The notes under the pieces are model-generated. The model had not been told where the DNA came from. It searched no databases and saw nothing but the letters and a program-made list of their open reading frames with translations. Made by a program: the position numbers and the translations under genes. Source: Membranipora membranacea (lineage: Eukaryota > Bryozoa > Gymnolaemata > Cheilostomatida > Membraniporidae). From it: DNA of 60,000 nucleotides. Shown piece after piece: positions 33,810 through 44,571 of this stretch; the first letter of the stretch is position 1, and the number at the start of each line of letters is the position of its first letter. The stretch is taken from the NCBI GenBank assembly GCA_914767715.1, contig OU612066.1, forward strand, positions 31,100,283 to 31,160,282, written 5' to 3'.

Positions 33810-35499
33810 TATGTCTTTTCTGCCCCTTTCTGAGTTTATTATCCCCGATTGAACTTTGCATAAGAAGAGTAGCAAAGTTGACACTGAAATACAAAGATGG
33901 TTTAGTTCAGACCTAATGACTAGCTCATTTTCCTTATGGTGAGTAAATTCTGTCATTGACATATTTTTGAGAGCCAGCAACACTATAGTATCAATAAGTT
34001 GGTACTTAAAAGAAGTAGGAGGCTTGGTTTAAATTTCAATATCCTTTTCTTTAAAACGTGTTTCCCAAAAAACAAGGCATTGCAAAAATAAGCCAAGTAA
34101 GGTAAGATAAAGATAATTTAAGCTATACAATATATGGATGCACTGACCATGATATAAATTTTGTTCAAAGACATTGAGATGGGCGTGATTGGAGACTTCT
34201 ACCGACAGACCTCTGCAAATCCTGGTAGCAAGAGTAACACAATGTCAAAAAGGAACATCTAACACAGATTCTACAATAGATATTAAGACTCATTTTCAAG
34301 GACAGGAGTACTTCAGTCATCATATTTAGAAAAATGTATGTTCCATTACTTGCAAATCAATGGACACAATTACTGCACCTAGACACTGATACCACAATGT
34401 TTCTTCACCCAGAAGTTACTAAAATTAAGATTGAAGATTACATATGGTGCAATTCTCTCAATTCAATTTATTCCGTACTGCGTTACACAGGCAAACATAT
34501 TAAAGTAAGTTAGACAGGAATAATTTCAGCCTTTGTCTCAACCATCTTCATAATTATTCATCTTTAGTTTGGTGGTTCAACTAAACCTCGATTCAGCTTG
34601 TGTTACAGATAAACATTGAAACCTCATCCCTAGATATCTAGCTTTTCAGTGTTAGTTTTTTAATTTTCTTAAGCCCTGCACCTATTTCAGATCGTACTTT
34701 CACAACATTGATCATAGATTAGATTTTTTAATTTGAGGACAATGTCCTGGAACCTAATTAACTATGAGAAATAATTTTCCTGTAAAACTGACTGCCTAAA
34801 AGAATCTTTAATCCATACCAACAAAGACAGCTGATATCAATTGAAACTTTCTATCAATAATAGTTTCCTGATGAAATGCAAAATTGCAGATAATTAACAC
34901 AAAGGCTTGAGTGATCCAGTTTAAGATGTGAACCAATAGTGATATAGATTAAGACCTGTTGTGAAGTGTCACCAACAGGCATGTAGCAATCAAACAAGCG
35001 AAGAAGACTGAGCAGTCAGAATTTTTAACAGTATATGAATGTCTGTCCCATTGAATGATATTATTGCAATGTACAAGAAGGTTGAATGCTTGTAGTGATG
35101 CATGTAGTTTTTGATGACTAATTAGCACTTTTCAATGAGTTTTGTGGTCAGTGGAAAGCAAGTTAGTGAATAATGACACTAGGAACTTATGAGTCCTACC
35201 GCCAAAGGTTTTTTTGGCCAAACAGATTTGTCATGGGCAAAATTCTAAGGAGTAAAATCAAATAATCAATTAAATTTTTGACTCTCCATGTAAGAACTGC
35301 AACTATATCTAGCTGGTTAGTTTGATTAGCCTCGGTAACTGCCATATTGATAATTTGCTACAAATAATACAAGGCTGTATTCTCATTGGTCTACCTTATA
35401 TAAATCATTGAATGACTTATACCCTGGATGATGGTTTTAAAAATACTAACTCCCTCTTTTGAGGTAGCCTGCAGAGCTAATCATGTATTTTCTGTTTTT
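33810..35499. other. Fragment E downstream sequence, no gene seen
   Basis: Intronic-looking AT-rich DNA. The first about 260 bases match F after TM1 (TGAGTTTATT, GGAGGCTTGGT). The stretch 34100-35400 has no counterpart in F and may be an insertion, but I see no terminal repeats or frames. Confidence 0.4.
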
Positions 35500-35960
35500 C
35501 CAGAAACTTGTTTCACAACTGAGAATTCATTCAGCATATACAAGAAATTGAATAAGCTTGTCAACTGTAACCGATATTTGGTGTATCTTCCTTGTCACTG
35601 GGATGCATGATAAGATTATAGTTTCAGCGGTTCAATCAAATAAAGATTTCTTTTAAAAACCAGCTGAGTTTTATGTCATAAATTAACAAAAATAGTTTCC
35701 ACAAACCAATGGTTGTGTCAACAGATTTAATACTAAGAGCTGCTTTGTTTGCGGGATTAACTGAATACCATTAATCAAAGATCTTGACAACTGTGCATCA
35801 TTTTTCCCTGTTTCCATTGCGAAAAAATAGAATCCACCCTATTATTGGAAACATCTTATGTTTTAACTTGATATTGATAGACCAATCAAACGATAGAAAA
35901 ATTACCGCGCAAGTGCAAAAAACACTGATTATATCGTTAAGGTAATTCAAAAGCTGTACA
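35500..35960 (+). repeat. Inverted repeat arm at the end of fragment E
   Basis: Partner of 30380-30690, and collinear with 43745-44060 in F. It abuts the 3' end of copy B exon 6 (35967), so the break between E and B lies here. Confidence 0.6.
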
Positions 35961-35966
35961 AAGAGG

Positions 35967-36875
35967 ATCAAAGTTTTAGTTGTAGCACTCGTAGTTTATA
36001 ATCTTGTTGCTGATAATCTATCAGTAGTATAGCAAACATTTGTTTACAGTTAAATTCGATGTCATAGCATGAAAGATGTGTACTGTCATTTTCGCAGAAT
36101 CTGCTGATAGCTCCGTGCTGAATAGAAAGACTTCTTGCTTTGTCGATCTACAAATTGCAGTATTTTTTCTATAAATAAAGCCTGCTCAACTTTGAGACTC
36201 ATACTAAATGAGACATATTCGGCAAAATAAGATTTTTCTATTCCGTCAATCGGCAATGGTATGACAGCGTTGTCCTTTTGGAAAGCATATATCTTTGAAT
36301 AGCCGGGGTTGAAAGCCAGTGCAGTGATTTCCTCTCTGGAATCGTCCAGTACAGAAGTGATAATGGGAGCTTTGGCTCCTTTTGTAACTGTATGAATTGT
36401 TGATGCAGTGGTGAAATAGATAATGTTGAAATCATCAGGATGTACCTCTACTGCTCCTATTTCACCTTCTATTTCTTGACATTCCTGATTTTGTTGACAG
36501 CAGCCTTTTCCTTCACAGAGCACTAACACTAACACTTGATCGACTGCACTGAGGTAGTATGTAAAGAGCCAGTGATGTTTTAGTGTCTACAAGAAATCTG
36601 GCATTCCCGAGAGCGTGAAAGAACTTTACAGTTACCGTTTCACATCCAAAAATTGAGTCTTTCTCTAGGTTTATAGCACTTGCTTCATATATGCCCTTCT
36701 GTAGAACTGAATAGTAGAGTGTGGCATTTCCTTCGTCTTCGTCTTCAGCATTAGCAAATTCTATCCAATTAATTGTTTTCAATTTGTTGAGATTCAGTGT
36801 TCTATTCACGCTGTCAATTTCTACTGTTGTTTGATGTTCTAAACAGACATCACCGCCCATACAACTCACCGATGT
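35967..36875 (-). CDS. Copy B exon 6: propeller-like ectodomain, two frameshifts
   Basis: Opens TSVSCMGGDVCLEHQTTVEI after a TTTTTAG acceptor. Blade-like strands include EVHPDDFNIIYFTTA, ITALAFNPGYSKIYAF and SFSMSLKVEQALFI. A 4-nt net gain around a TTAGTG duplication (36520-36540) and loss of one base in an A run (36162-36168) break the frame relative to copy A. The final frame reads ILLIDYQQQDYKLRVLQLKL and stops near 35967. The CCQQNQEC cluster matches copy A. Confidence 0.6.
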
Positions 36876-37629
36876 CTAAAAAGGTGATATAGTGCATATA
36901 TGTAGTATATATTTGCCAACATTGTTGCTAAATAGAACTGCTACATACAATTTTTTGTTTATAAGGATATCAAGTTATTTTAGATAGGTTGGCAGCGAGC
37001 AGAGCATCCTCCAATAAACCTTTGAACATTCTCTCCCTCTCTCTCATGTCACAAAACTGAGGAAATATAATCACAAGCTCAATAAGATCAACAGAGAGTT
37101 GAGCTATTTTTGGCTAATGAAGATGGTGTGGTGTGACTGAAATATGCTTCTTTTCATTCTGAATTTTACTTAATAAATAACCACCAAACCTGTACCAAAT
37201 TTGTTAGCAAAACATGTTTGCAAGGGAAAATCGATTGATATTGATAAGGAAATAGTGACATTCAATTTTACAATAAATCAAAGTGCTCATACAAACCATA
37301 ATTAGCACAGAGATGCAGCAGATTGTCTTTTGCTCCATCGGTGTAATCACCTTCGTCTTCTCATAAATTGATAATTGTCAAAGAAGTACATGTGATGTGT
37401 TGTTACCAAGATGTCATAACGAATAAGTGATGTAGTGAAATTCCATGATTAGGTTATGGTATAGGTTAGGTATATTTTGATTGGTCACTATTAGAGTTGC
37501 CATAGTAATGAAATATGCCTGTCTGTAAGATACTTTTGTCGGGTTATATGGTTTACAAATTATATCAGTAACATGACCGAAAGGACAAATGCTGTGTTGT
37601 GCAACACAACTCAAGTGTTTAGTAATAAC

Positions 37630-37728
37630 GTGTCCATTCAGCCTCGGAACATTTTCCTGGTGGAGTAAGCCTCATTATCGTTCTATGTCGATTCTGTACT
37701 GCGCACAAAATACTCCTTTTCCCGGTCT
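37630..37728 (-). CDS. Copy B exon 5 (donor uncertain)
   Basis: Acceptor GTTTGCAG, phase 1 as exon 4 requires: ETGKRSILCAVQNRHRTIMR, then LTPPGKCSEAEWTRYY and a stop. Homologous to copy A exon 5. The lack of a clear phase-0 donor leaves the link to exon 6 open. Confidence 0.5.
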
Positions 37729-37899
37729 CTGCAAACAATTGTAATATTGTTTGAATATTAAATCAATTTTTATGACTAAAATGAAACTAACCCAAATGCA
37801 AAGGATTGCCGATTCTTTATTTGGTTCCATTTTGCGATCTAAATTTGAGGGCAAACTATTGGCAGAATTAAACAATGGAGTAAAGGCGCCAAAACTTAC

Positions 37900-38047
37900 C
37901 AAAATCTTTGAAAGCCAAGAAAGACTGAACATCATAACCATCAAACCCAACATTACGAGGGTAGAGACGAGTGGGTCCGGTTCTCACAATCTCGAAGACA
38001 TTACTATCACACATTGTCACAGTCTCTAGCGGTTTTCCCAAACTTGG
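37900..38047 (-). CDS. Copy B exon 4
   Basis: 148 nt, ending in phase 1 at a GTAAGT donor. Encodes PSLGKPLETVTMCDSNVF, then VRTGPTRLYPRNVGFDGYDV and QSFLAFKDF. This is the intact form of the exon deleted by 16 nt in copy A. Confidence 0.7.
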
Positions 38048-38476
38048 CTAAGAAAAACAAATGCATATTTGTGAGTAAGTAAGTTGATAGACTATAGGTT
38101 ATAGAACAATTTTTTTCAGCCGTCAGTGAGGCAGCATTTGCCCAAACTATCAACCTCCCCCCTTGTTTCATTCACTCCCTAAGTTTTGTTATTCAAATAT
38201 GATCTGCAATTCGCAGTGGTAAAATAGCAATATGAGACATGCTGCAGACATTTAATTGTGTAAGCTGCTTTGTTTTTACAACTTGAACCTTGAACTAAAA
38301 TCAAGTTGAATTTTGGCCTTGTTGGACAGGAGCCTATTAGGTTTTCAAACTCGATCGTCTTTACTTAGGCAAAAACTTATAGTGCAAATTGAATATCAAC
38401 CTGTTTCTAACTTTTTACAGCTAATTATAAAGGCAAATTATTAATAATAATATTATTTACAAATATTTGTTCCTAC

Positions 38477-38670
38477 CGTTCCAACAATCATGCTACCATC
38501 TTGAGCAACGGTCAGCTGACCAATAGATTTGTCTGACCTCCATCCATCTGTTGTCCTGTAATCTTCATAAACGTGCATGATGAAAAATCTTCTGATGTCT
38601 GTTGGTCCGTCAATCTTATAGACATCATACTTGGCTGATTGATCAGGGTACAGAAAACTTAATCTGTACT
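38477..38670 (-). CDS. Copy B exon 3
   Basis: 194 nt, acceptor TTTTTTAG, donor GTAGGA. Encodes YRLSFLYPDQSAKYDVYKID, DIRRFFIMHVYEDYRTTDGW and IGQLTVAQDGSMIVGT. Fully open and aligned without gaps to copy A. Confidence 0.75.
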
Positions 38671-39290
38671 CTAAAAAATTATTTTATCCTGTTAAAGAAT
38701 TATCTATCAAAATTTTAGTTGAATTCGCCTTGGTCATATAATCAATGCCAAAAAAATTTGATGATATGTTGAGCAGACCGAAAGAAATAACCTGATAGAA
38801 ACTCCTTTCAATTTGGTGTTAGCAAATGTTGACTTTATATACACCATTGAAAAGCGGCTGAGTAACTGATGGTTAATAGCTCCAAAAAAATTAGATTGAA
38901 TGCTATTGCGTCATTTTAACAAAGGCTGTTTTAAGCAAAGTGGCTGGCAGAGGCAATTTGACTGCAAGAGAATTCCAAACAGCTAATATCTATTCTTAGA
39001 GGTAAAGATCATAATTTCAGCGGTAATGTCTCAAGATCAGCATAGAGCATCCAAAGTGGATATATTTTGCATCATTTTTCGATGACTCCTGACACGCTGT
39101 CAAAGGCGTCGCAATTCTTTTTTTCTTGTTGTCAAATACAAAACCACTTTGATTGAGCATGGTTCTTCCCAACATACTTTGGCACTGTGTGTCAGTTTTC
39201 CTTCAATTGCGCACCAGGGAATGACATTAACACCAGGTATCGCCTTCACTTTTGGCTGGCAATATATATAATATACAATATATATTATAC

Positions 39291-39437
39291 CTTCTTCATG
39301 CTCAAGAATCAGAACCTCATTTGTTCGTTTGTTGATAGTTACAGATTTATATGTGGCTGACGTTTGCAAAGGATAGTCAATGGAAATTCTAGTTTGCATC
39401 AGTCTTAGTTGTGGGCAGTGATCACCATCCGTACTAA
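39291..39437 (-). CDS. Copy B exon 2
   Basis: 147 nt, acceptor CATTGTAG, donor GTATAA. Encodes VSTDGDHCPQLRLMQTRI and VTINKRTNEVLILEHEE. Closest to the copy C exon, less so to A. A TA-rich stretch (39260-39290) follows the donor, and the frame happens to stay open through it, which makes a longer apparent reading frame that is not exon. Confidence 0.75.
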
Positions 39438-40037
39438 CTACAATGAAGCACAGAAAGGAGGATGATGACAGCTGAATTTCTAAAATAGACAAAAGGCTTG
39501 AAAAAAATTGAAGGAGTCTAGGGTCTTGTCCATAAAGACTAATTGTATCAGTAGGATCTGAAGCATACGATTGTCATGCAATGGCAAACAACAGAGATGG
39601 TACTGTCATCATTCATTTTTGAAAAATCAGATAATACACAATCAAACATAATGGGGGTTTCGTTTTTGACCATAGTTTACCATTATAAGCTTGCAAAATG
39701 TGACCTCCAATTCAACAAGATTACGATTATGCCTTAACCTGAGACTATCTGGTTATTTTTCTTTCTGTTGTTACTGAATTTTTTGACGTTTAAAGCTGCA
39801 TCATACTTGTTCATCAATCAATTAATTGAATTGTGTTGTAATCTGTCCAGGGGGTGATAAGACCATTATTGTACCCATATTTTTTTGTAGACAAACGCTG
39901 TGACTGTTGCAAAAAGTTCTCTGATTTTGAAGGCATTTAGTTCAGTTTCAATTCCAAGCATCCAATCTACCATCACCAACAGCAAGTGATAAACAGAGTA
40001 GTTGTGGATCAGACCTTATTCATGCAGATTATCTTAC

Positions 40038-40095
40038 CCAAATGCAGAAGCCAAAAGTGAACTGCTACTAGAATCCAGATGTAAAATATAGCCAT
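40038..40095 (-). CDS. Copy B exon 1: signal peptide
   Basis: Encodes MAIFYIWILVAVHFWLLHL plus a split-codon base, followed by a GTAAGATAATCTGC donor. Length and phase are identical to copies A and C. Confidence 0.75.
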
Positions 40096-40099
40096 GCTG

Positions 40100-42620
40100 A
40101 ATGGGAAATAAAACATTGACTAGCTCAGATTATTTGGTCGATTCAAATTGAAATAATGGGTCATTTAAGTTTCAAGATGCTCACTTAAATTTTTGCAACA
40201 AAGCTCATTGTTAAATGTAGGTTTGTGCGAATTCATTTGTAGCATAGCTTAGCCAACTTTGGTTTGTGATGAGCCCATTATGAACAACAGGTAATTAGAA
40301 TAGGTATGAATCCAATACCATGAATCCCATTTAACAGCGTTAGAAATTTTGAAGACATTCTTGAACAAAGACATACCGCCTGCGATACCTTGGATACCAC
40401 CATACATACATTCACTTGTGACTCATGGTTTTTATGGCATATATTCTTTTTGTTAGGTCAATTTTTTGCTTCAGGTGATGTAATATCAAATAGGTTTATG
40501 TTTTCTAGTTTTTTTTGCACATAAAAACACATTGGCATTGACAAAGTACCTAACCATAAATTGTATCAAGCAAAACACTCCTATTCGAGATCCATCTGAC
40601 AAAATACTGCTAATTGGTATCCATTAGATTAAAAAATAGCTAATATTTGTTTGTTGTTGAAATCTAACAGAAAAAATTGATCTCAAATGGAAAGGTTAGT
40701 TTGCAATATGATTGCATAACAACTGCACTGCCACACATCTCCCATGATCGTTTTTCACTCAGAAGAAACAAAATCATATGGCAACAATTTATCTCACAAA
40801 TTAAACATTAGCACTCAACCAAGGAGGGTTTCAGATTAATATGATGCTATTGGAGGAGTGCTCGAATACAGTATACAAAGAGTTAAAGAGAGTTCCCGGT
40901 ATCTTTTAAAGCGAAAAAAAATGAGAAAGGGGAATTACTCAGAATGATATATTTGGTGCCTTGTACGTTGTATGTTATGGCAATAAAGCATAACATAGAC
41001 CATCACAAATACATTGTAGTGTCTAGCAATCTTCTAATTGATAACTTGATCCCTGTGTACTAAGAATCTATTGGGTTATGTCTCAGCTTGTACAAAGACA
41101 CCTAACATTAACTGGCCTGTGGATGTGAAACCAAAATAGAAATTTGGAGGATATCATGATTACCTCTTATTTGAGTTTGAATTTGTGGAACTGAAAGACT
41201 AATGCATTAGTGGTCGATGAGTCCATTTGGAACAAGAGGTAATTTGACATAAGTGACAAATAAATTACACGGAATTTATTCAACACTAAATTTTAAATGC
41301 CATCTTGAACGATTACTGAACACCTCCATTTCCACAAGCACAAACAAACATTAATGTCTGAGTCATGGATATAATCCAATACAATTATACGCCTTTTGAT
41401 AATTGCAGTTCTGTGTTTTGGCCAAATATCTCATTTTTGCTTGGATATTTGTTTTGTTAATAAAGTCTAGGCATATATTTAAGACTGTCCAACAAAAAAT
41501 GTGATTTGTTTGTAATAAAACGCAGTTAATTCTAGTCTTGAAAAACCCAATTAATGAAACATTTTACAGGATATCAAAATCTAGGACATGAACTAATCGG
41601 GATTGGAGTGACGTTTGAGGGTAAGCACTCGTGATCATAAGATCCAGGTATGATTCCCGGTGCCATTTGTAATTCCTGATTTGGCATTGGCAAACATCAG
41701 GACCAGAAATACAGGAGGTCTACTGTGTGCTTATGAGCAGTATGAGGATCCCCTCTGCCTCATCTAGAAAAAGAGTAGCTGGTAACGGCGGGCAAGGGTA
41801 TAGGGTCACTACCCTACACAAGCCATTATATAGGGCGGTCACATAAGACCTAGTATAATGAGAAAAAAAGTTGTGTCTGGATGGATTTTTATCATAACTC
41901 AATACAACTGTTTGGACGAGCACCCTTGATTGCCTAATAATATGAACACATTGAGAGACTTGATGTTGAGGAAGGTATGGCTAAGGTACGATACTAAGTT
42001 AGTGGACACCAAAACCACCAAAATGGTACAAGCGATGTGTTCGGACGTGGACTGGACTGATAGATGGCCCGTGTCGTCCTTCAGGGTTTTGACTCAATTA
42101 CTTAAAGGAGCACTTGCAAGAAGCCAGAGGACATACACCTTAACACTCCCTGATTTTGTTTTTTTATCAAGTATAATGATTACTAGATGACTCAAGATAC
42201 ATCAATCACCTTGAATTTGGAAATGAACAAAAAAACTGATGTGATGTGTAATCACAGTGGCAGGTGTGCATACAAAGATGTCACCCGCCCACTTGTCTAC
42301 AATTAGGAAATGAATATATGGCAAAACTTTGGAAACCACAGCCTAAGAACAACTCTGCTGAAAATTGGGGAATACTAAATCTTGCCAACCAATCAAAATG
42401 TAAATACAAGAATTTACCTGTCATGAAAAATTCTAGATGAACTCTGAGATAATCCTTCACGTAATCAGCTAAACTGAAGTGTGAGTGCGTAAAAAAAAGA
42501 TTTTTTCTGCCGGATTTAGACAAACCTAAACCCTTTCAATACTGTGACGAAACCACAAGAAAATTTGCATTTTCATCATAGTTTTTGCAAATATGTAAAG
42601 ACCTGAATGAAGTACCCTAC
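40100..42620 (-). other. 5' flank of copy B
   Basis: Collinear with the copy A 5' flank (11364-13560, then 16000-16640) but without the LINE and MITE insertions found there. It holds a Phe-like tRNA SINE unit at 41585-41668 (GATCATAAGATC, decayed box B GGTATGATTCCC). No conserved exon. Confidence 0.5.
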
Positions 42621-43199
42621 CATGACAAGGTATCAGTATCAGTCTATAAAAGTAATCTGTTCTCTTTTTTAAAGAAAATGAAAGGGAAAAAATATCTTAA
42701 ATGGAAAGGTTGGAATCGCGCATGAAGACATAACAAAAAAAGATTGTTTGCACCGTGAATCTCTGAGCAAAAAAATGATGACGCTGTCCACTCTTGATCT
42801 GTACAGATTATGCTGGAAATGGAGTATAATTTTCTGCCCTCCAATCAAACACACTTTACTCCTTGTCACAATCAAAATTACGGCACTAGGTTATGAACAG
42901 GAAATGCCATATAGATCTTATTTCATTGCAGGGCAAAATCAATGGAACAGATGTGACAGAACGGAATGAACATTTTGATGGGGGTAATAATGGTGGTAAG
43001 AAGTATTTGATATCTGATGGAATTTGAACACCAAATTTGTGTTTGAAAGCTAACATTTTAATTATGCTAAGCCCCCTTAGAGTGGGAAATAAACATGATA
43101 AAGCTCTCTGTTTTAGTGCTGAAGACTAAGGAGATTATGAAATCAGTTCCTTTTATTTTGTGGTCCTTTATAAATAGATTGTTGTATTTGTTACTTTAG

Positions 43200-43349
43200 C
43201 TGGAGTTCGCAGTGGCCCTATAATTGGCATATGTGTAGCTGCGGCTGTCACTATCATACTAACTATTGTACTTACCTGTCTTTATTGGAGGAAGAAAAGG
43301 GCGACAGCAATGAGTAACAAGCAAACATCACCAGACAATATATTTGGAG
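43200..43349 (+). CDS. Fragment F TM1 exon (open)
   Basis: 150 nt, acceptor ACTTTAG, donor GTATGT, phase 1 at both ends. Encodes AGVRSGPIIGICVAAAVTII, LTIVLTCLYWRKKRATAM and SNKQTSPDNIFG. A single-pass helix with a strongly basic stop-transfer. No exons 1-6 lie upstream on this strand within the fragment. If spliced to exon Y (44416) the phase gives a short GHRSSRERCKYS tail and a stop, so TM1 could end a protein there. Confidence 0.65.
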
Positions 43350-44178
43350 GTATGTCTTTTCTGCCCCTTTCTGAGTAAACTTTCCCTAATTGTAGATGAA
43401 TTTTCAACTTTGTATGTGTATATTAACCAAGAGATGTATAGTACATTTCTGTCATTGACTTATTTTAGAGAGTTAGCAGCACCAGTTAAGTACTCTATAG
43501 TATCAATTAGTTGGTCCTCAAACAAAGTAGGAGGCTTGGTCAAATTTCAATATCCTTTTCTTTAAAACATGTGTCCCAAATAACAAGGCATTGCAAAATT
43601 AAGCAAAGTAATGTGGGGAAGCCTGCTACTTAAATACTTTGACTGTACCATTACGATATCAATAGCCTTGCATCAGTCCATCATTCATCACCTTATTATA
43701 CAACAGGCATCGCTCATATTTTATTACTTTTAATACTTTAATAGCTTCCTTGTCGCTGGGCTGCAAGATAAGGATATAGTTTCAGCGGTTCAATCAAATA
43801 CAGATTATTCTTAAATATCCACATGAGTTTTAGGTGATATATTTGCAAAAATAGTTTCCACACACCAATGGTCTTGGCAACAGTACATCATTTCTCCCTG
43901 TTTCAATTGCAATAAATGCAGTCAAACCTATTATTGGAAACATTTTACGTACCAACCTAAATTGATTGACCAATCATACACAGAAAAATAGCTGTACCGC
44001 AAAAAAAACCAATTGTTTAGTAACAGTAAATCATGAGCTACACAAGAGGTTTTAGGTTTTAATTGAGGTGCATTGAGTAAGAGGGTGTACATCAGTGCTT
44101 CTATACCACTCCTATTAGTGAAAGAGAGGCTTACATACTGTCTAGAATAGCTCGATTATTTCCCTCTCATGTTTGACG

Positions 44179-44232
44179 GGTACTGGTTGGTTCTAGGAGA
44201 ATAATATAATTCAGGGGACAAATATGGATAAG
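44179..44232 (+). pseudogene. Fragment F exon X, with in-frame TAG
   Basis: Matches exon X of copy B: GGTACTGGTTGGTTC, then TAG where copy B has a Gln codon, ending at GTGGGTG. The acceptor AG is lost. Probably not spliced. Confidence 0.45.
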
Positions 44233-44415
44233 GTGGGTGTACTTATCATGTTTAGTTGACGAAATAATGTTGATATATTGGAAAATGAGTATGCTGCACA
44301 TAGTGTTTAGAGTAAAATCCTGCAAACTTGATTTTTGCTTACAGAATTATAAAACAACCACCAATATAGTCCATGGATACAGATAAACTGTTTCATCAGT
44401 ACTTTTTTGTTTTAG

Positions 44416-44485
44416 GACATAGATCTAGCAGGGAACGCTGTAAATACTCATGAAGGAATATCTCAAATCGGCATAAGCGAGTTTG
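44416..44485 (+). CDS. Fragment F exon Y
   Basis: Acceptor TTTGTTTTAG and donor GTATGG. In phase 0 it reads DIDLAGNAVNTHEGISQIGI and SEF and leads in phase 1 to TM2. In phase 1 it reads GHRSSRERCKYS and stops. Both readings have a counterpart in copy B. Confidence 0.5.
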
Positions 44486-44571
44486 GTATGGCAATCTTTG
44501 TTTTGACAGGAAGTTAATAAGTTGAGCAGCAAGAAATAAATTGGAAGCAGTTTTTAACCCTGAGACTGGTA

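Larger units (their letters stand above)
29198..40095 (-). pseudogene. Receptor copy B: exons 1-6 with TM2 cassette, interrupted
   Basis: Minus-strand model: exon 1 40038-40095, exon 2 39291-39437, exon 3 38477-38670, exon 4 37900-38047, exon 5 from 37728, exon 6 35967-36875, then possibly a Cys-rich exon 32699-32870, exon X 30100-30153, exon Y 29749-29818 and TM2 29198-29580. Exons 1-5 have correct splice sites and matched phases. Exon 6 carries two frameshifts. A + strand fragment (E, 32.5-35.95 kb) of another copy lies inside the interval, so linkage of the ectodomain to the TM2 cassette is inferred from strand and order only. Confidence 0.55.
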
